A DNA stretch of 64,000 nucleotides, taken from NCBI RefSeq assembly GCF_018449695.1, contig NZ_JAAVUY010000002.1:372001-436000 (forward strand), read 5' to 3'. The notes under the pieces are model-generated. The model ran no database searches. It had not been told where the DNA came from and saw only the letters and a list, made by a program, of their open reading frames with translations. This document shows positions 17,163 through 25,723 of this stretch, piece after piece. Position numbers and translations under genes: made by a program. Every line of letters begins with the position of its first letter. Within the stretch, counting starts at the first letter, position 1. This DNA comes from Bradyrhizobium sp. dw_411. Lineage in GTDB: Bacteria; Pseudomonadota; Alphaproteobacteria; Rhizobiales; Xanthobacteraceae.

Positions 17163-18050
17163 ATGTCTCAAAGAACACTTGTCGACCTGAACGCCTGCAG
17201 CAAGGCCGATTTTGTCGAGGCGCTGGCGAACATCTTCGAGTATTCGCCCTGGATCGCCGAGCAGGCTGCAGCGGCGCGTCCGTTCGCCGGGGTCACCCAG
17301 TTGTTTGCGGCGATGAAAGATGCGGTCGATCGGGCGGCCCCGGAACTGCGCCTCGCGCTGATCAGGGCGCATCCCGATCTCGCCAACAAGACGCAGCGCG
17401 CCGCGGGACTCACCGCCGAATCCAATGCCGAACAGAACAGCGTCGGTCTCGACCGGCTGTCGGATGCCGAATATGAGGCCTTTGAGCGGGTCAACAACGC
17501 CTACCGCACCAAATTCGAATTTCCCTATATCGTCTGCGTGCGCCGCCATACCAAGGATTCCATCCTGCGCGATTTCGAGCGCCGCCTGCCGAACGATGCA
17601 AACACTGAAACGCAGAAGTCGATCGAGGAGATCTGCCGGATAGCCGCTCTGCGCGTCGATCAGCTCGTGACTGCGGACGATCGGCTGCAGGTGCAGGGAC
17701 GGTTGTCGACCCATGTGCTCGATACTCACAGCGGCAAGCCGGCCGCCGGGATAGTGGTCGAATTGGTTGAGCTATCGAACCTCGGCGCGAGCCGGGTGGT
17801 GACGCGTGCGGTCACCAATTCAGACGGCCGTACCGATCAGCCGTTGATCGGCGGCCGGCCGGTGCCGATCGGCCGCTACGAATTGACCTTCAGCGTCGGC
17901 AGCTATTTCGAGCAGCGGCAGGTGCCGATGTCGGACCCGCCGTTCCTCGACCAGATTCCGCTGCGGTTTTCGGTCAGCGATCCCGAAGGCCATCTCCACG
18001 TGCCGCTCTTGGTCACGCCCTGGAGTTATGCGACCTATCGCGGAAGCTGA
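17163..18050 (+). CDS. Bifunctional OHCU decarboxylase / 5-hydroxyisourate hydrolase (fused)
   Basis: 295-residue fusion that turns 5-hydroxyisourate into S-allantoin in two steps. Residues ~1-165 are the OHCU decarboxylase domain with RAHPDLANKT (active His70). Residues ~178-295 are the transthyretin-like HIU hydrolase: LSTHVLDTHSGKPAAG (His184), SDGRTDQPL, HLHVPLLVTPWSYATYRGS ending exactly in the family YRGS tail. Domain order matches plant allantoin synthase. Start ATG 17163 lies ten bases after puuE. It ends directly against the convergent permease gene (no gap). The two single-domain genes do not occur elsewhere in the window. Confidence 0.94.
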   Translation: MSQRTLVDLNACSKADFVEALANIFEYSPWIAEQAAAARPFAGVTQLFAAMKDAVDRAAPELRLALIRAHPDLANKTQRAAGLTAESNAEQNSVGLDRLSDAEYEAFERVNNAYRTKFEFPYIVCVRRHTKDSILRDFERRLPNDANTETQKSIEEICRIAALRVDQLVTADDRLQVQGRLSTHVLDTHSGKPAAGIVVELVELSNLGASRVVTRAVTNSDGRTDQPLIGGRPVPIGRYELTFSVGSYFEQRQVPMSDPPFLDQIPLRFSVSDPEGHLHVPLLVTPWSYATYRGS

Positions 18051-19451
18051 TCACACATGCTGCGCCGATGACGCGATCGCTGCAGCATCCGCCTCGGCGG
18101 CAGCCTTGCTGCTGATGCCGTTGAAGAACGCATTCAGGATCACGGCAACCAGCGCGCAGAGCAGGATGCCGGATTCCAATAACGGTTGCAGGTCGTGCGG
18201 CAGGTTGCGGAAGAAATTCGGCGCGGCCAGCGGGATCATGCCGAAGCCGACCGAGATCGCGACCACGAACAGATTATAGCGGTTGTTCTTGAAGTCGACC
18301 GCGGTCAGGATTCGTGCGCCTGTCGCGGCGACCATGCCGAACATCACGAGACCGGCGCCGCCCAGCACCACCAGCGGGACGGCTTCGACAAGCGCAGCCA
18401 TCTTCGGCACAAAGCCGAGCAGCAGCATGATGGCGCCGCCCGCGATGGTGACGTAACGCGACCGCACGCCGGTGACGCTGACAAGACCGACGTTCTGCGA
18501 GAACGATGTGTAGGGAAAGGTGTTGAACAGGCCGCCGAGCAGCGTGCCGACGCCGTCGGCGCGCAGTCCGCGGGACAGCGCGTCGCGGTCGATCGTCCTG
18601 CCGGTGATCTCGCCCAACGCCAGGAACATGCCGAGCGATTCGATCATCACCACGATCATCACGATGCACATGGTCACGACCGGCACGAGATGGAATTGCG
18701 GAATGCCGAAGTGCAACGGAAGAACGATGTCGCCCCAAGGTGCTGCGGCGACCTTTTCAAAATGCATGACACCGAGCGCGCTGGCCAGGATGGCGCCCGC
18801 GATAATGCCGAGCAGCACCGAGACGTTGGCGATGAAGCCGGTGCCCCACTTGATCAAGCCGAGGATGATCAACAGCACGAACAGCGCGATGCCCAGCCCC
18901 TGCAACTGGCCGTAGCCCGGATTGGGAAATGCGCCGGGTACGCCGTCGACGACTTTGGTCAGGGTCGGTATTCCGCCACCAGCCCAGTTGATGCCCACGC
19001 GCATCAGCGAAATGCCGATCACCATGATGATCGTGCCGGTCACCACGGGCGGGAACAGCGGCAACAAGCGGCTGATGAAAGGCGCGGCAATGATGCCGAA
19101 GATTCCGGCAGCGATGACGGAGCCATAGATGCCAAGCAGTCCGATATCCGGCGAGGTAGCCATCGACAGCATTGGGCCTACCGAAGCGAAAGTAACACCC
19201 ATCATCACCGGCAGCCGGATGCCGACGCCGGGAAATCCGATGCACTGCACCAATGTCGCCAGTCCGCAGGCGAACAGATCGGCGCTGATCAGGAATGCGA
19301 CGTCTTCGGGCGACAATTTCAGGGCCCGCCCGATGATCAGGGGTACTGCGACCGCGCCGGCATACATCACCAGAACATGCTGCAGCCCAAGCGCCAGCAG
19401 GCGAGGGGTCGGCAGGATCTCGTCGACCGGATGGATGGTTTCTGTGCTCAT
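18051..19451 (-). CDS. NCS2 family urate/xanthine permease
   Basis: 466-residue nucleobase-ascorbate (NCS2) transporter with 12-14 hydrophobic segments. The family motif QNVGLVSVTGVRSRYVTIAGG is at ~residue 320; the upstream pattern GLQHVLVMYAGAVAVPLIIG contains the conserved QH, and MIESLGMFLALGEITGR bears the helix 8 Glu. These features fit UacT/PucK-like urate and xanthine proton symporters. ATG 19451 is chosen because GGGGAG ends seven bases before it; the frame continues upstream without a better start. It is divergent from the uricase gene (196-base shared upstream region), so urate is its most likely substrate. Confidence 0.9.
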   Translation of the reverse strand: MSTETIHPVDEILPTPRLLALGLQHVLVMYAGAVAVPLIIGRALKLSPEDVAFLISADLFACGLATLVQCIGFPGVGIRLPVMMGVTFASVGPMLSMATSPDIGLLGIYGSVIAAGIFGIIAAPFISRLLPLFPPVVTGTIIMVIGISLMRVGINWAGGGIPTLTKVVDGVPGAFPNPGYGQLQGLGIALFVLLIILGLIKWGTGFIANVSVLLGIIAGAILASALGVMHFEKVAAAPWGDIVLPLHFGIPQFHLVPVVTMCIVMIVVMIESLGMFLALGEITGRTIDRDALSRGLRADGVGTLLGGLFNTFPYTSFSQNVGLVSVTGVRSRYVTIAGGAIMLLLGFVPKMAALVEAVPLVVLGGAGLVMFGMVAATGARILTAVDFKNNRYNLFVVAISVGFGMIPLAAPNFFRNLPHDLQPLLESGILLCALVAVILNAFFNGISSKAAAEADAAAIASSAQHV

Positions 19452-19647
19452 GAATGTGCTCCCCAGCGTTGGCCCGCGCCCACTATGACAAAACCAATAC
19501 AAGGCCCGTGCCAAGAGGCATTAAGAGAATTTGTTTCCCGATATAGCCGCCCCAAAACCACTCGAATGGCACGAACGTTGCTCGTGATCAGGCTGGACCG
19601 GGCGCCAGAGCTTCGCGAATGCACCGGTTGAACCGGAGGTTTTGCCT

Positions 19648-20487
19648 GTGCCGCTGATCAAGAACCGATACGGAAAAGGCCGGGTCCGCGTAATGCGGAT
19701 TCATCGCGACGGCGACCGGCATGAGGTCAGTCAGCTCAACATCAAGGCCATGCTCGAGGGTGATTTCGCCCGTGCCTACACCGGCGCCGATAATTCCACT
19801 TCGGTGTCGACGGACACTATCAAGAACGTGGTCAACGTCGTCGCGCGTGAGAACACCGGACTGAGCACCGAGGAATTCTGTCAGGCGCTGGCCAAGAAAT
19901 ATCTCGATCTGTATCCGCAGGCCATTTCCGCGACGATCACGGCGCACGAGACCAAATGGAGCCGGCTCAGTTTCGGCGGCGAGCCGCATCCGCATAGTTT
20001 TATTCTCGACAGCAACGGCAAGCCGACGGTCGAAGTGATGGCGACCCGCAGCGGATCGACGATGGAGTCGGGGATCGACGGCTTCACGTTCATGAAGTCG
20101 ACCCAGTCGGGCTGGGAGAATTACTTCAAGGATCGTTACACTACGATCCCGCCGACCAATGACCGGATGTGCGCGACCAGCATGGTCGCGTCGTGGAAGT
20201 GGTCGGGCAAGCCATCGAGCTATCCCGCCACCAACGCGAAAATTCTTGCGACGTTGCTGGAGGTGTTCGGCACCACCTATAGCGCAAGCGTGCAGGACAG
20301 CCTGTATCGCATGGGCGAAGCAGTGCTGGCCGTGGTGCCGGAAATTTCCGAGATCAGCATGGCCTGCCCGAACATGCATTTCATCCCGATGAATCTCTCC
20401 GCATTCGGCCTGGATAACAACAACGACGTGTTCTTGCCGACGGACGAGCCGCACGGCCAGATCGAATGCACGGTCGGCCGGGGCTGA
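19648..20487 (+). CDS. uox: Urate oxidase (cofactor-free uricase)
   Basis: 279-residue uricase converting urate to 5-hydroxyisourate and hydrogen peroxide. Active-site elements are YGKGRVRV with Lys10, STDTIKNVV with Thr55-Asp56, and PNMHFIPMNL with His244, the proton-relay triad. The GTG at 19648 is chosen because GGAGG ends eight bases before it; the in-frame TTG 19642 is only two bases from that site. It is convergent with xanthine dehydrogenase, which makes its substrate, and divergent from the urate permease. This is the second urate-oxidising gene of the window, beside puuD. Confidence 0.94.
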   Translation: MPLIKNRYGKGRVRVMRIHRDGDRHEVSQLNIKAMLEGDFARAYTGADNSTSVSTDTIKNVVNVVARENTGLSTEEFCQALAKKYLDLYPQAISATITAHETKWSRLSFGGEPHPHSFILDSNGKPTVEVMATRSGSTMESGIDGFTFMKSTQSGWENYFKDRYTTIPPTNDRMCATSMVASWKWSGKPSSYPATNAKILATLLEVFGTTYSASVQDSLYRMGEAVLAVVPEISEISMACPNMHFIPMNLSAFGLDNNNDVFLPTDEPHGQIECTVGRG

Positions 20488-20517
20488 TTGTGCAAGCGGT
20501 GCGGTCGCAATTCCATC

Positions 20518-20562
20518 TTAAATCAAGTCTTGTTAAATCAAGTCTTGTTAAATCAAGTCTTG
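20518..20562. repeat. Three perfect 15-bp tandem repeats spanning the xdh stop codon
   Basis: Unit TTAAATCAAGTCTTG is repeated three times without mismatch (20518, 20533, 20548). Each holds the dyad CAAG-T-CTTG. The third unit encodes the last codons and the TGA of the xanthine dehydrogenase gene on the minus strand; since 15 is a multiple of three, every copy carries the same in-frame stop. It lies in the short gap between uricase and xdh ends. Confidence 0.95.
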
Positions 20563-23279
20563 CCGAATTTCTCATGCAGCGCCGGAAACAACCGGTCCGG
20601 CTTGAACGGCACGCTAGTAAAGCGGATTCCGGTGGCATCGGCGATCGCATTGCCGATGGCTGCGGCCACTGGATTGTAGGGGCTTTCGCTCATTGACTTC
20701 GCCCCCATCGGCCCGATCGAATCCACGGTATCGGCGAACAACACCTCGGTGCGCGGGATATCGGCATAGGATGGCAGATGATAGTCGCGGATTTTCGGAT
20801 TGGTGACGCGGCCGCCCTCGTCGATCACCATTTCTTCGTATAGTGTGGCTCCGAGTGATTGCGCGACGCCGCCCTCGACCTGTCCGCGGCACTGCATGGG
20901 ATTGGCGACCCGGCCGGCATCGGCGGCATGCACGCTTTTGAGGATCTTGATTTCCCCGGTGCCCTTGTTCACGGCGATACGAAAGCCCTGAACATTGAAG
21001 GCCACCGACCGCGGCGTGCCTTGCGAGTTTCCGCTCGCGCTGAGAGCCTGTCCCTGCTTGCGCGCAGCCTCTGCGATTTCGGCAAAGGACAAAGTCTGCT
21101 TGCCGCAGACTGCCGAATTATTTCTGAGAATGCAGCTTTCGGGGCTGGTCTTCATCGCCGTGGAAGCAAAAATCCTGATCTCATCAGCCAGATTTTCCGC
21201 CGCGGCCTGCGTCGCGCGTCCGGCGACGAAGGTTCCGGTGCTGCCATAGGCGCCGGTATCGTGACCGCCATGGGCGGTGTCGGATTGCAGCAGCCGGATT
21301 TGATCGACGGTCGTCGCGAGCGCGCTCGCGGCGATCTGGCGATGCACCGTCGAGGTGCCATTGCCGAACTCCGCCGTTCCGACCGTGAGTTCGAAGCCGC
21401 CATCCTCACGCAGCGTGATTTTGGAATCCGAGATATGTCCGGCCGGCGGCACGGTATCGATCATCGTGAGCGCCATGCCTTCGCCGATCAGCCATTCGGC
21501 GGAGAGATCGGTTTTCGGCCCCTGCACCTGCATCGCGCGCTCGACCAGATCGAGACATTGATCAAGCCCGTAGCTGCCATAGATGACGTCATTGTGCTCC
21601 CCGCCAGGAGGCGCCACCATCGGGTCGCCCAGTTTGACCGCGTTACGGCGGCGGAATTCGAAGGGGTTGATGCCAAGGCCCCTGGCGACTTCGTCGATCG
21701 CCGCTTCCACCGCGAATTGCGTTTGTGGCAGGCCGTAGCCCCGAAAGGCGCCTGCCGGCACGGTGTTGGTGTAGACGGCGACGGCATCGACCTTCTTGTT
21801 GGGGCAATTATAGACGCTGATCGACTCGCCGCAGGCATGAAACATGACCGGGCCAGCATGATTGCCGTAAGCGCCGGTGTTGGACAGCACGTTGAGTTGC
21901 AGTGCGGTGAGTATGCCGTCCTTGTCGGCGCCCGCCGTTACCGTGATCCGCATCGGGTGCCGGGTGGAGGTCGAAATGAATTGCTCCTCGCGGGTCAGTT
22001 CAAGTTTCACCGGCCGTCCGGTCTTGATGGCGGCAATCGCGAGGATATCCTCGACGAACATTTCCTGCTTGCCGCCGAAGCCGCCGCCGACACGTTCGCA
22101 GAACACCCGGACCTTGTCGGGCGGCAGATCGAAAATCTCCGACAGCGCGCGCCGGGTCAGGAACGGCACCTGCGTACTGGAGCGCACGTTCAGGACACCG
22201 CCGGAATCGACCCAGGCTATTCCGCCATGGGTTTCGAGCGCGGCGTGCTGGACGCGCTGGGTGGTGAAGGTTCCTTCATAGGTAAAGGCCGATTGCGCCA
22301 GCGCGCTGGCGACATCGCCGAACTCGCCGTGGGTTTCGGCTACGATGTTGCGTTGGGCATCGGCGACGCGATTTTCTTTGGTCCTGTCGGGATGGATCAC
22401 GGGCGCGCCCGGTGCGATCGCCTGCGCCGGATCGATCACCGCGGGCAAAATGTCATACTCCACGACGAGACGGCGGCATCCTTCCTCGGCGGCTGCTTCG
22501 GTCTCGGCAATGACGGCGGCAACCTTTTGCCCGATGAAGCGGACGACGTTGTCGAGTATCCTGGTGTCGTCCGGATCCATCCAGCTCTTTTCGTGCCGCG
22601 CGGTCGAGAACAGCCGATCCGGCACGTCTTCGAAGGTGAGCACCGTATGGACACCCGGCACTGCCAGCGCCGCAGTCTTGTCGATCGAAATAATTTTTGC
22701 GTGCGGATGCGGCGAGCGCAGCATCTTGATCTGCAGCAGGCCTTCGATCGTCGTGTCGAAAGTATAGCGCGCGGCGCCGCGCACCACCTGCGGGCCCGCG
22801 GGGGCGGGCAGGCTGCGGCCGAACGCGGTGCCGGCGCTGGCGTCCTCGATATTGGTCTTGCCGTTGAGGGCATCCTCGATCGAGCGGTAACCTGTACAGC
22901 GGCAGATGTTTCCCTTCAGCGATGCGCCGAGATCCTGCCGCTGCGCCTGATTGAGCGATGCGCAGGTCAGGATCATGCCGGCGGTACAGAATCCGCATTG
23001 AAACGATTGCGCATCGAGAAATGCCTGCTGCATCGGATGGATGCCGCCCTCGGGCGCGAGCCCTTCGATGGTGGTGACGGCGTGGCCCTCGGCCCGGAAG
23101 GCCGGGATCAGGCAACTGTGGACCGGCTCGTCGTCGATCAGCACCGTGCAGGCGCCGCAATCGCCGGCATCGCAGCCTTTCTTGACGCCGAAATGCCCAA
23201 GCTCACGCAAAAACGTGCGCAGGCATTGTCCGGCCCGCGGCGTGTTTGGAAAATCCTTGCCGTTGATCTGAAAGGCCAT
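20553..23279 (-). CDS. Xanthine dehydrogenase-type hydroxylase, fused 2Fe-2S and molybdenum subunit
   Basis: 908-residue molybdenum hydroxylase, probably oxidising hypoxanthine/xanthine to urate. Residues 1-~150 hold two [2Fe-2S] sites (Cys36, 41, 44, 56; then CGFC and CRC near 95-131). Residues ~160-908 are the molybdopterin domain with GGGFGGKQEM, AFRGYGLPQ and, near Glu865, GAKSMSESPYNP in place of the usual GAKGVGEPP. FAD is absent here and supplied by the separate upstream gene, ending two bases before this start. Usual bacterial XdhA/XdhB join FeS with FAD instead. Neighbouring uricase and 8-oxoguanine deaminase support purines as substrate. The stop lies within a 15-bp tandem repeat. 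Confidence 0.9.
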   Translation of the reverse strand: MAFQINGKDFPNTPRAGQCLRTFLRELGHFGVKKGCDAGDCGACTVLIDDEPVHSCLIPAFRAEGHAVTTIEGLAPEGGIHPMQQAFLDAQSFQCGFCTAGMILTCASLNQAQRQDLGASLKGNICRCTGYRSIEDALNGKTNIEDASAGTAFGRSLPAPAGPQVVRGAARYTFDTTIEGLLQIKMLRSPHPHAKIISIDKTAALAVPGVHTVLTFEDVPDRLFSTARHEKSWMDPDDTRILDNVVRFIGQKVAAVIAETEAAAEEGCRRLVVEYDILPAVIDPAQAIAPGAPVIHPDRTKENRVADAQRNIVAETHGEFGDVASALAQSAFTYEGTFTTQRVQHAALETHGGIAWVDSGGVLNVRSSTQVPFLTRRALSEIFDLPPDKVRVFCERVGGGFGGKQEMFVEDILAIAAIKTGRPVKLELTREEQFISTSTRHPMRITVTAGADKDGILTALQLNVLSNTGAYGNHAGPVMFHACGESISVYNCPNKKVDAVAVYTNTVPAGAFRGYGLPQTQFAVEAAIDEVARGLGINPFEFRRRNAVKLGDPMVAPPGGEHNDVIYGSYGLDQCLDLVERAMQVQGPKTDLSAEWLIGEGMALTMIDTVPPAGHISDSKITLREDGGFELTVGTAEFGNGTSTVHRQIAASALATTVDQIRLLQSDTAHGGHDTGAYGSTGTFVAGRATQAAAENLADEIRIFASTAMKTSPESCILRNNSAVCGKQTLSFAEIAEAARKQGQALSASGNSQGTPRSVAFNVQGFRIAVNKGTGEIKILKSVHAADAGRVANPMQCRGQVEGGVAQSLGATLYEEMVIDEGGRVTNPKIRDYHLPSYADIPRTEVLFADTVDSIGPMGAKSMSESPYNPVAAAIGNAIADATGIRFTSVPFKPDRLFPALHEKFGKT

Positions 23280-23281
23280 GG

Positions 23282-24103
23282 TTACACCAGGCCCTGCAGT
23301 TCGGCGCGAATCTCTTCGGCGAGGCGCTGCGTCATGTGTTTGCGCCAGGCCGGCTTGCCATGGATATCGGTGTGATAGAGGTCGTCGGGAATGCGCGCGC
23401 GGATCGCCTCGCGCAATTCGCGCGTGTCCGGAATCCCGGGAAATGCGAGCTGAATTGGCCGCGCCGTCGATGCCGTTACCGTCAGCAGCATGGCGCCGTC
23501 GCTGCCGAGGCTGCCGATCAGCAGTGCCGCGGAACGGCCGACGGGGGTCAGCGAGATCTGGCGAAATGCCGTGCGCCGTTTCAGCGCCACCAGCGGAATT
23601 TCGATTTGGCGCAGCAGGTCGCCTGACGCAAGGACGTTGCGATTGTTACCCGTGACGAAGTCGGCAACGCTGACACGTTGCTCGCCGCCCTCGGCTTTCC
23701 AGATCGTGCAGACGCTGTCGAGCGCCGTGGTCAACGAGATCATCGGGCCGGCGGGCAAGGACATGCAGATGTTGCCGCCGACGGTGGCGGTTTTCCATAT
23801 CTTGAAGGAAGCCAGGAACGCGCGGCAGCATTGGTTGATCAGGGGGGCGGCGAGCCATTCCGGCGGACAGGCCAGGGCATCAAGCTGCGCGACCGTGCAG
23901 GTCGCCGCGATCGCGAGCCCGCTCTCGCTGATCGTCAGCGCCGGCCATTTGAGGTCGGTGAGATCGATCAGCCGCGTCAGGTGCGCCTGGGGTTCTGAGA
24001 ACAACCAGGTCCCGCCTGCGAGCCAAGCATCGCCTGCCGTCCAAACGGGCAGATGTTCCCGCTTCTGCGGACGGGCAACCTCTTTGATAGTGTTCAGGTC
24101 CAT
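23282..24103 (-). CDS. FAD-binding subunit of xanthine dehydrogenase
   Basis: 273-residue CoxM/FAD_binding_5 protein giving the flavin to the fused hydroxylase gene two bases downstream. The family motifs are AGGTWLFSEP near residue 30 and TATVGGNICMSLPAGPM near 105. The C-terminal CO-dehydrogenase flavoprotein domain is RRTAFRQISLTPVGRSAALL. The start is uncertain: ATG 24103 (MDLNTIKEV) is preferred on family length, while an in-frame ATG at 24133 adds ten residues; neither has a strong ribosome site. Upstream is the repeat-rich divergent region shared with the deaminase gene. Confidence 0.87.
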   Translation of the reverse strand: MDLNTIKEVARPQKREHLPVWTAGDAWLAGGTWLFSEPQAHLTRLIDLTDLKWPALTISESGLAIAATCTVAQLDALACPPEWLAAPLINQCCRAFLASFKIWKTATVGGNICMSLPAGPMISLTTALDSVCTIWKAEGGEQRVSVADFVTGNNRNVLASGDLLRQIEIPLVALKRRTAFRQISLTPVGRSAALLIGSLGSDGAMLLTVTASTARPIQLAFPGIPDTRELREAIRARIPDDLYHTDIHGKPAWRKHMTQRLAEEIRAELQGLV

Positions 24104-24193
24104 GGATATGTTAGCGCTTTCAACAAGATGCATCTCTCTTTAAGCATTCTTGCAAGACCAGCGCCAACTCTCGCATGGATTCGGCTGGTCTTT

Positions 24194-24299
24194 GAATTGC
24201 AAGGCTCGGAATTGCAAGGCTTGGAATTGCAAGGCTTGAATTAAGCGGCTGGAATATGAAGGCTGAAGTTACAAGGCCGGCGTGAATTGGGAAGGCTTG
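24194..24299. repeat. 15-bp tandem repeats in the xdh/deaminase divergent promoter region
   Basis: Three near-perfect copies of GAATTGCAAGGCTTG start at 24194 (one mismatch), 24209 and 24224. They are followed to 24299 by decayed copies such as GAATATGAAGGCTG and GAATTGGGAAGGCTTG. The core CAAG-G-CTTG is the same dyad as in the 15-bp repeats at the other end of the xdh operon. The last decayed copy supplies the GGAAGG ribosome site of the deaminase gene. Confidence 0.9.
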
Positions 24300-24303
24300 G
24301 ATT

Positions 24304-25650
24304 ATGGACCATAAGCGGGCGATCTGGATCAAAGACCCTCTGGCCATTCTCGCCGACGGGGCCGAGCGCGGCATCGTCGTTCAGGACGGCAAGATCGTCG
24401 AGCTGGTACCCAAGGGCGGCCAGCCGACCCATTCGGCGGCATTTTTCGAGGCAGGCGACCATGTGGTGCTGCCGGGCCTGATCAATACCCATCATCATTT
24501 CTACCAGACGCTGACGCGGGCGCTACCGGCCGCGATGGACCGCGAGCTGTTTCCGTGGCTGCAGGCGCTCTATCCGGTATGGGCGCGGCTGACGCCGGAA
24601 TCTCTCAATCTCGGGGTCACGGTGGCGATGTCGGAGCTGCTGCTGTCGGGCTGCACCACCACGACCGATCATCATTACGTGTTTCCCGGGGGGCTTGAGG
24701 AGGCCGTCGATATCGAAGTCGGCGTCGCGCAGCGGCTGGGAGTCCGTGTGTTGCTGACCCGCGGGTCGATGAACCTGTCGCAGCGCGACGGCGGGTTGCC
24801 GCCCGACAGCGTGGTGCAGGACGAAGATACCATCCTCGCCGACAGCGAGCGCGTCGTGGCCAAATATCATCAGCGTGGCGAGGATGCGATGGTGCAGATC
24901 GCGCTGGCGCCCTGCTCGCCGTTCTCGGTCACGACATCGCTGATGAAGGCGACCGCCGCGCTGGCCGACAAGCTTGACGTTCGCCTGCATACCCATCTGG
25001 CGGAGACCGAGGACGAGAACAAATTCTGCGAGCAGATGTACGGCTGCCGGCCGCTCGATTATCTCGAACAATGCGGCTGGCTCAATGCGCGGACCTGGCT
25101 CGCCCATGGCGTTCATTTCAACGCGCAGGAAATGAAACGGCTGGGCAAGGCCAAGACCACCATCAGCCACTGCGCCTGCAGCAACCAGCTTCTGGCGTCC
25201 GGCTGCTGTCCGGTCTGCGACATGGAAGAGGCGGGAGTCGGGATCGGCCTTGGCGTCGACGGCTCGGCGTCGAACGACGGGTCCAACCTGATGCAGGAAG
25301 TGCGCGCCGCCTTCCTGCTGCAGCGCGCCCGCTACGGCGTCGGCCGTGTCAGCCACAAGGACGCGCTGCGCTGGGCCACCAGGGGATCGGCGGCCTGTGT
25401 CGGCCGTCCCGAACTCGGCGAGATCGCGGTCGGAAAAGCCGCCGATCTGGCGTTGTTCAAGCTCGATGAATTGCGTTTCTCCGGCCATGGCGATGCGCTG
25501 GCGGCGCTGGTGCTGTGCGGGGCCTATCGCGCCGACCGGGTGATGGTCGGCGGCAAATGGGTGGTGTCGGACGGCGTCATTCCCGGACTTGATGTGCCCG
25601 ATCTGATCCGGCGCCACAGCGCGGCGGCACATGCGATGCAGGTTGGATAG
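24304..25650 (+). CDS. 8-oxoguanine deaminase-like amidohydrolase
   Basis: 448-residue metal amidohydrolase of the TRZ/ATZ class. Metal ligands are in LINTHHHFYQTL (His63, His65), HTHLAETED (~227), AHGVHF (~260) and the Asp of GLGVDGSASND (~319). The Cys-rich segment HCACSNQLLASGCCPVCDM matches the subgroup containing 8-oxoguanine deaminase, which gives urate and ammonia. Guanine deaminase or another heterocycle deaminase is the alternative. It is divergent from the xanthine dehydrogenase operon, as expected for an enzyme feeding urate. AAGG lies eight bases before the ATG, within the last decayed 15-bp repeat. Confidence 0.85.
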   Translation: MDHKRAIWIKDPLAILADGAERGIVVQDGKIVELVPKGGQPTHSAAFFEAGDHVVLPGLINTHHHFYQTLTRALPAAMDRELFPWLQALYPVWARLTPESLNLGVTVAMSELLLSGCTTTTDHHYVFPGGLEEAVDIEVGVAQRLGVRVLLTRGSMNLSQRDGGLPPDSVVQDEDTILADSERVVAKYHQRGEDAMVQIALAPCSPFSVTTSLMKATAALADKLDVRLHTHLAETEDENKFCEQMYGCRPLDYLEQCGWLNARTWLAHGVHFNAQEMKRLGKAKTTISHCACSNQLLASGCCPVCDMEEAGVGIGLGVDGSASNDGSNLMQEVRAAFLLQRARYGVGRVSHKDALRWATRGSAACVGRPELGEIAVGKAADLALFKLDELRFSGHGDALAALVLCGAYRADRVMVGGKWVVSDGVIPGLDVPDLIRRHSAAAHAMQVG

Positions 25651-25665
25651 AGTTTTTTAGCCACA

Positions 25666-25698
25666 TGAAAAAGGGTCCGGGCATTGCTGCCCGGACCC
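25666..25698 (-). terminator. Intrinsic terminator of the first BMP transporter operon
   Basis: Perfect 11-bp stem GGGTCCGGGCA / TGCCCGGACCC (25673-25683 and 25688-25698) with a four-base loop. On the minus strand it is followed by TTTTTC, a standard rho-independent signal, 26 bases after the stop of the binding-protein gene. It may also stop the convergent deaminase transcript. Confidence 0.9.
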
Positions 25699-25723
25699 GA
25701 TGATTTTCTCGGAAGCGCCGACG

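Noticed and set aside
20518..20562. Possible CRISPR array
   Set aside because: Units are 15 bases in direct contact without spacers and no cas gene is near.
20859..23375. 838-residue open frame on the plus strand
   Set aside because: Exactly antisense to the xanthine dehydrogenase gene; long antisense frames are expected from high third-position GC, and the composition is not protein-like.
24304..25650. Assignment as plain guanine deaminase
   Set aside because: The Cys-rich HCACSNQLLASGCCPVCDM segment and length fit the 8-oxoguanine deaminase-like group better, although guanine activity is not excluded.
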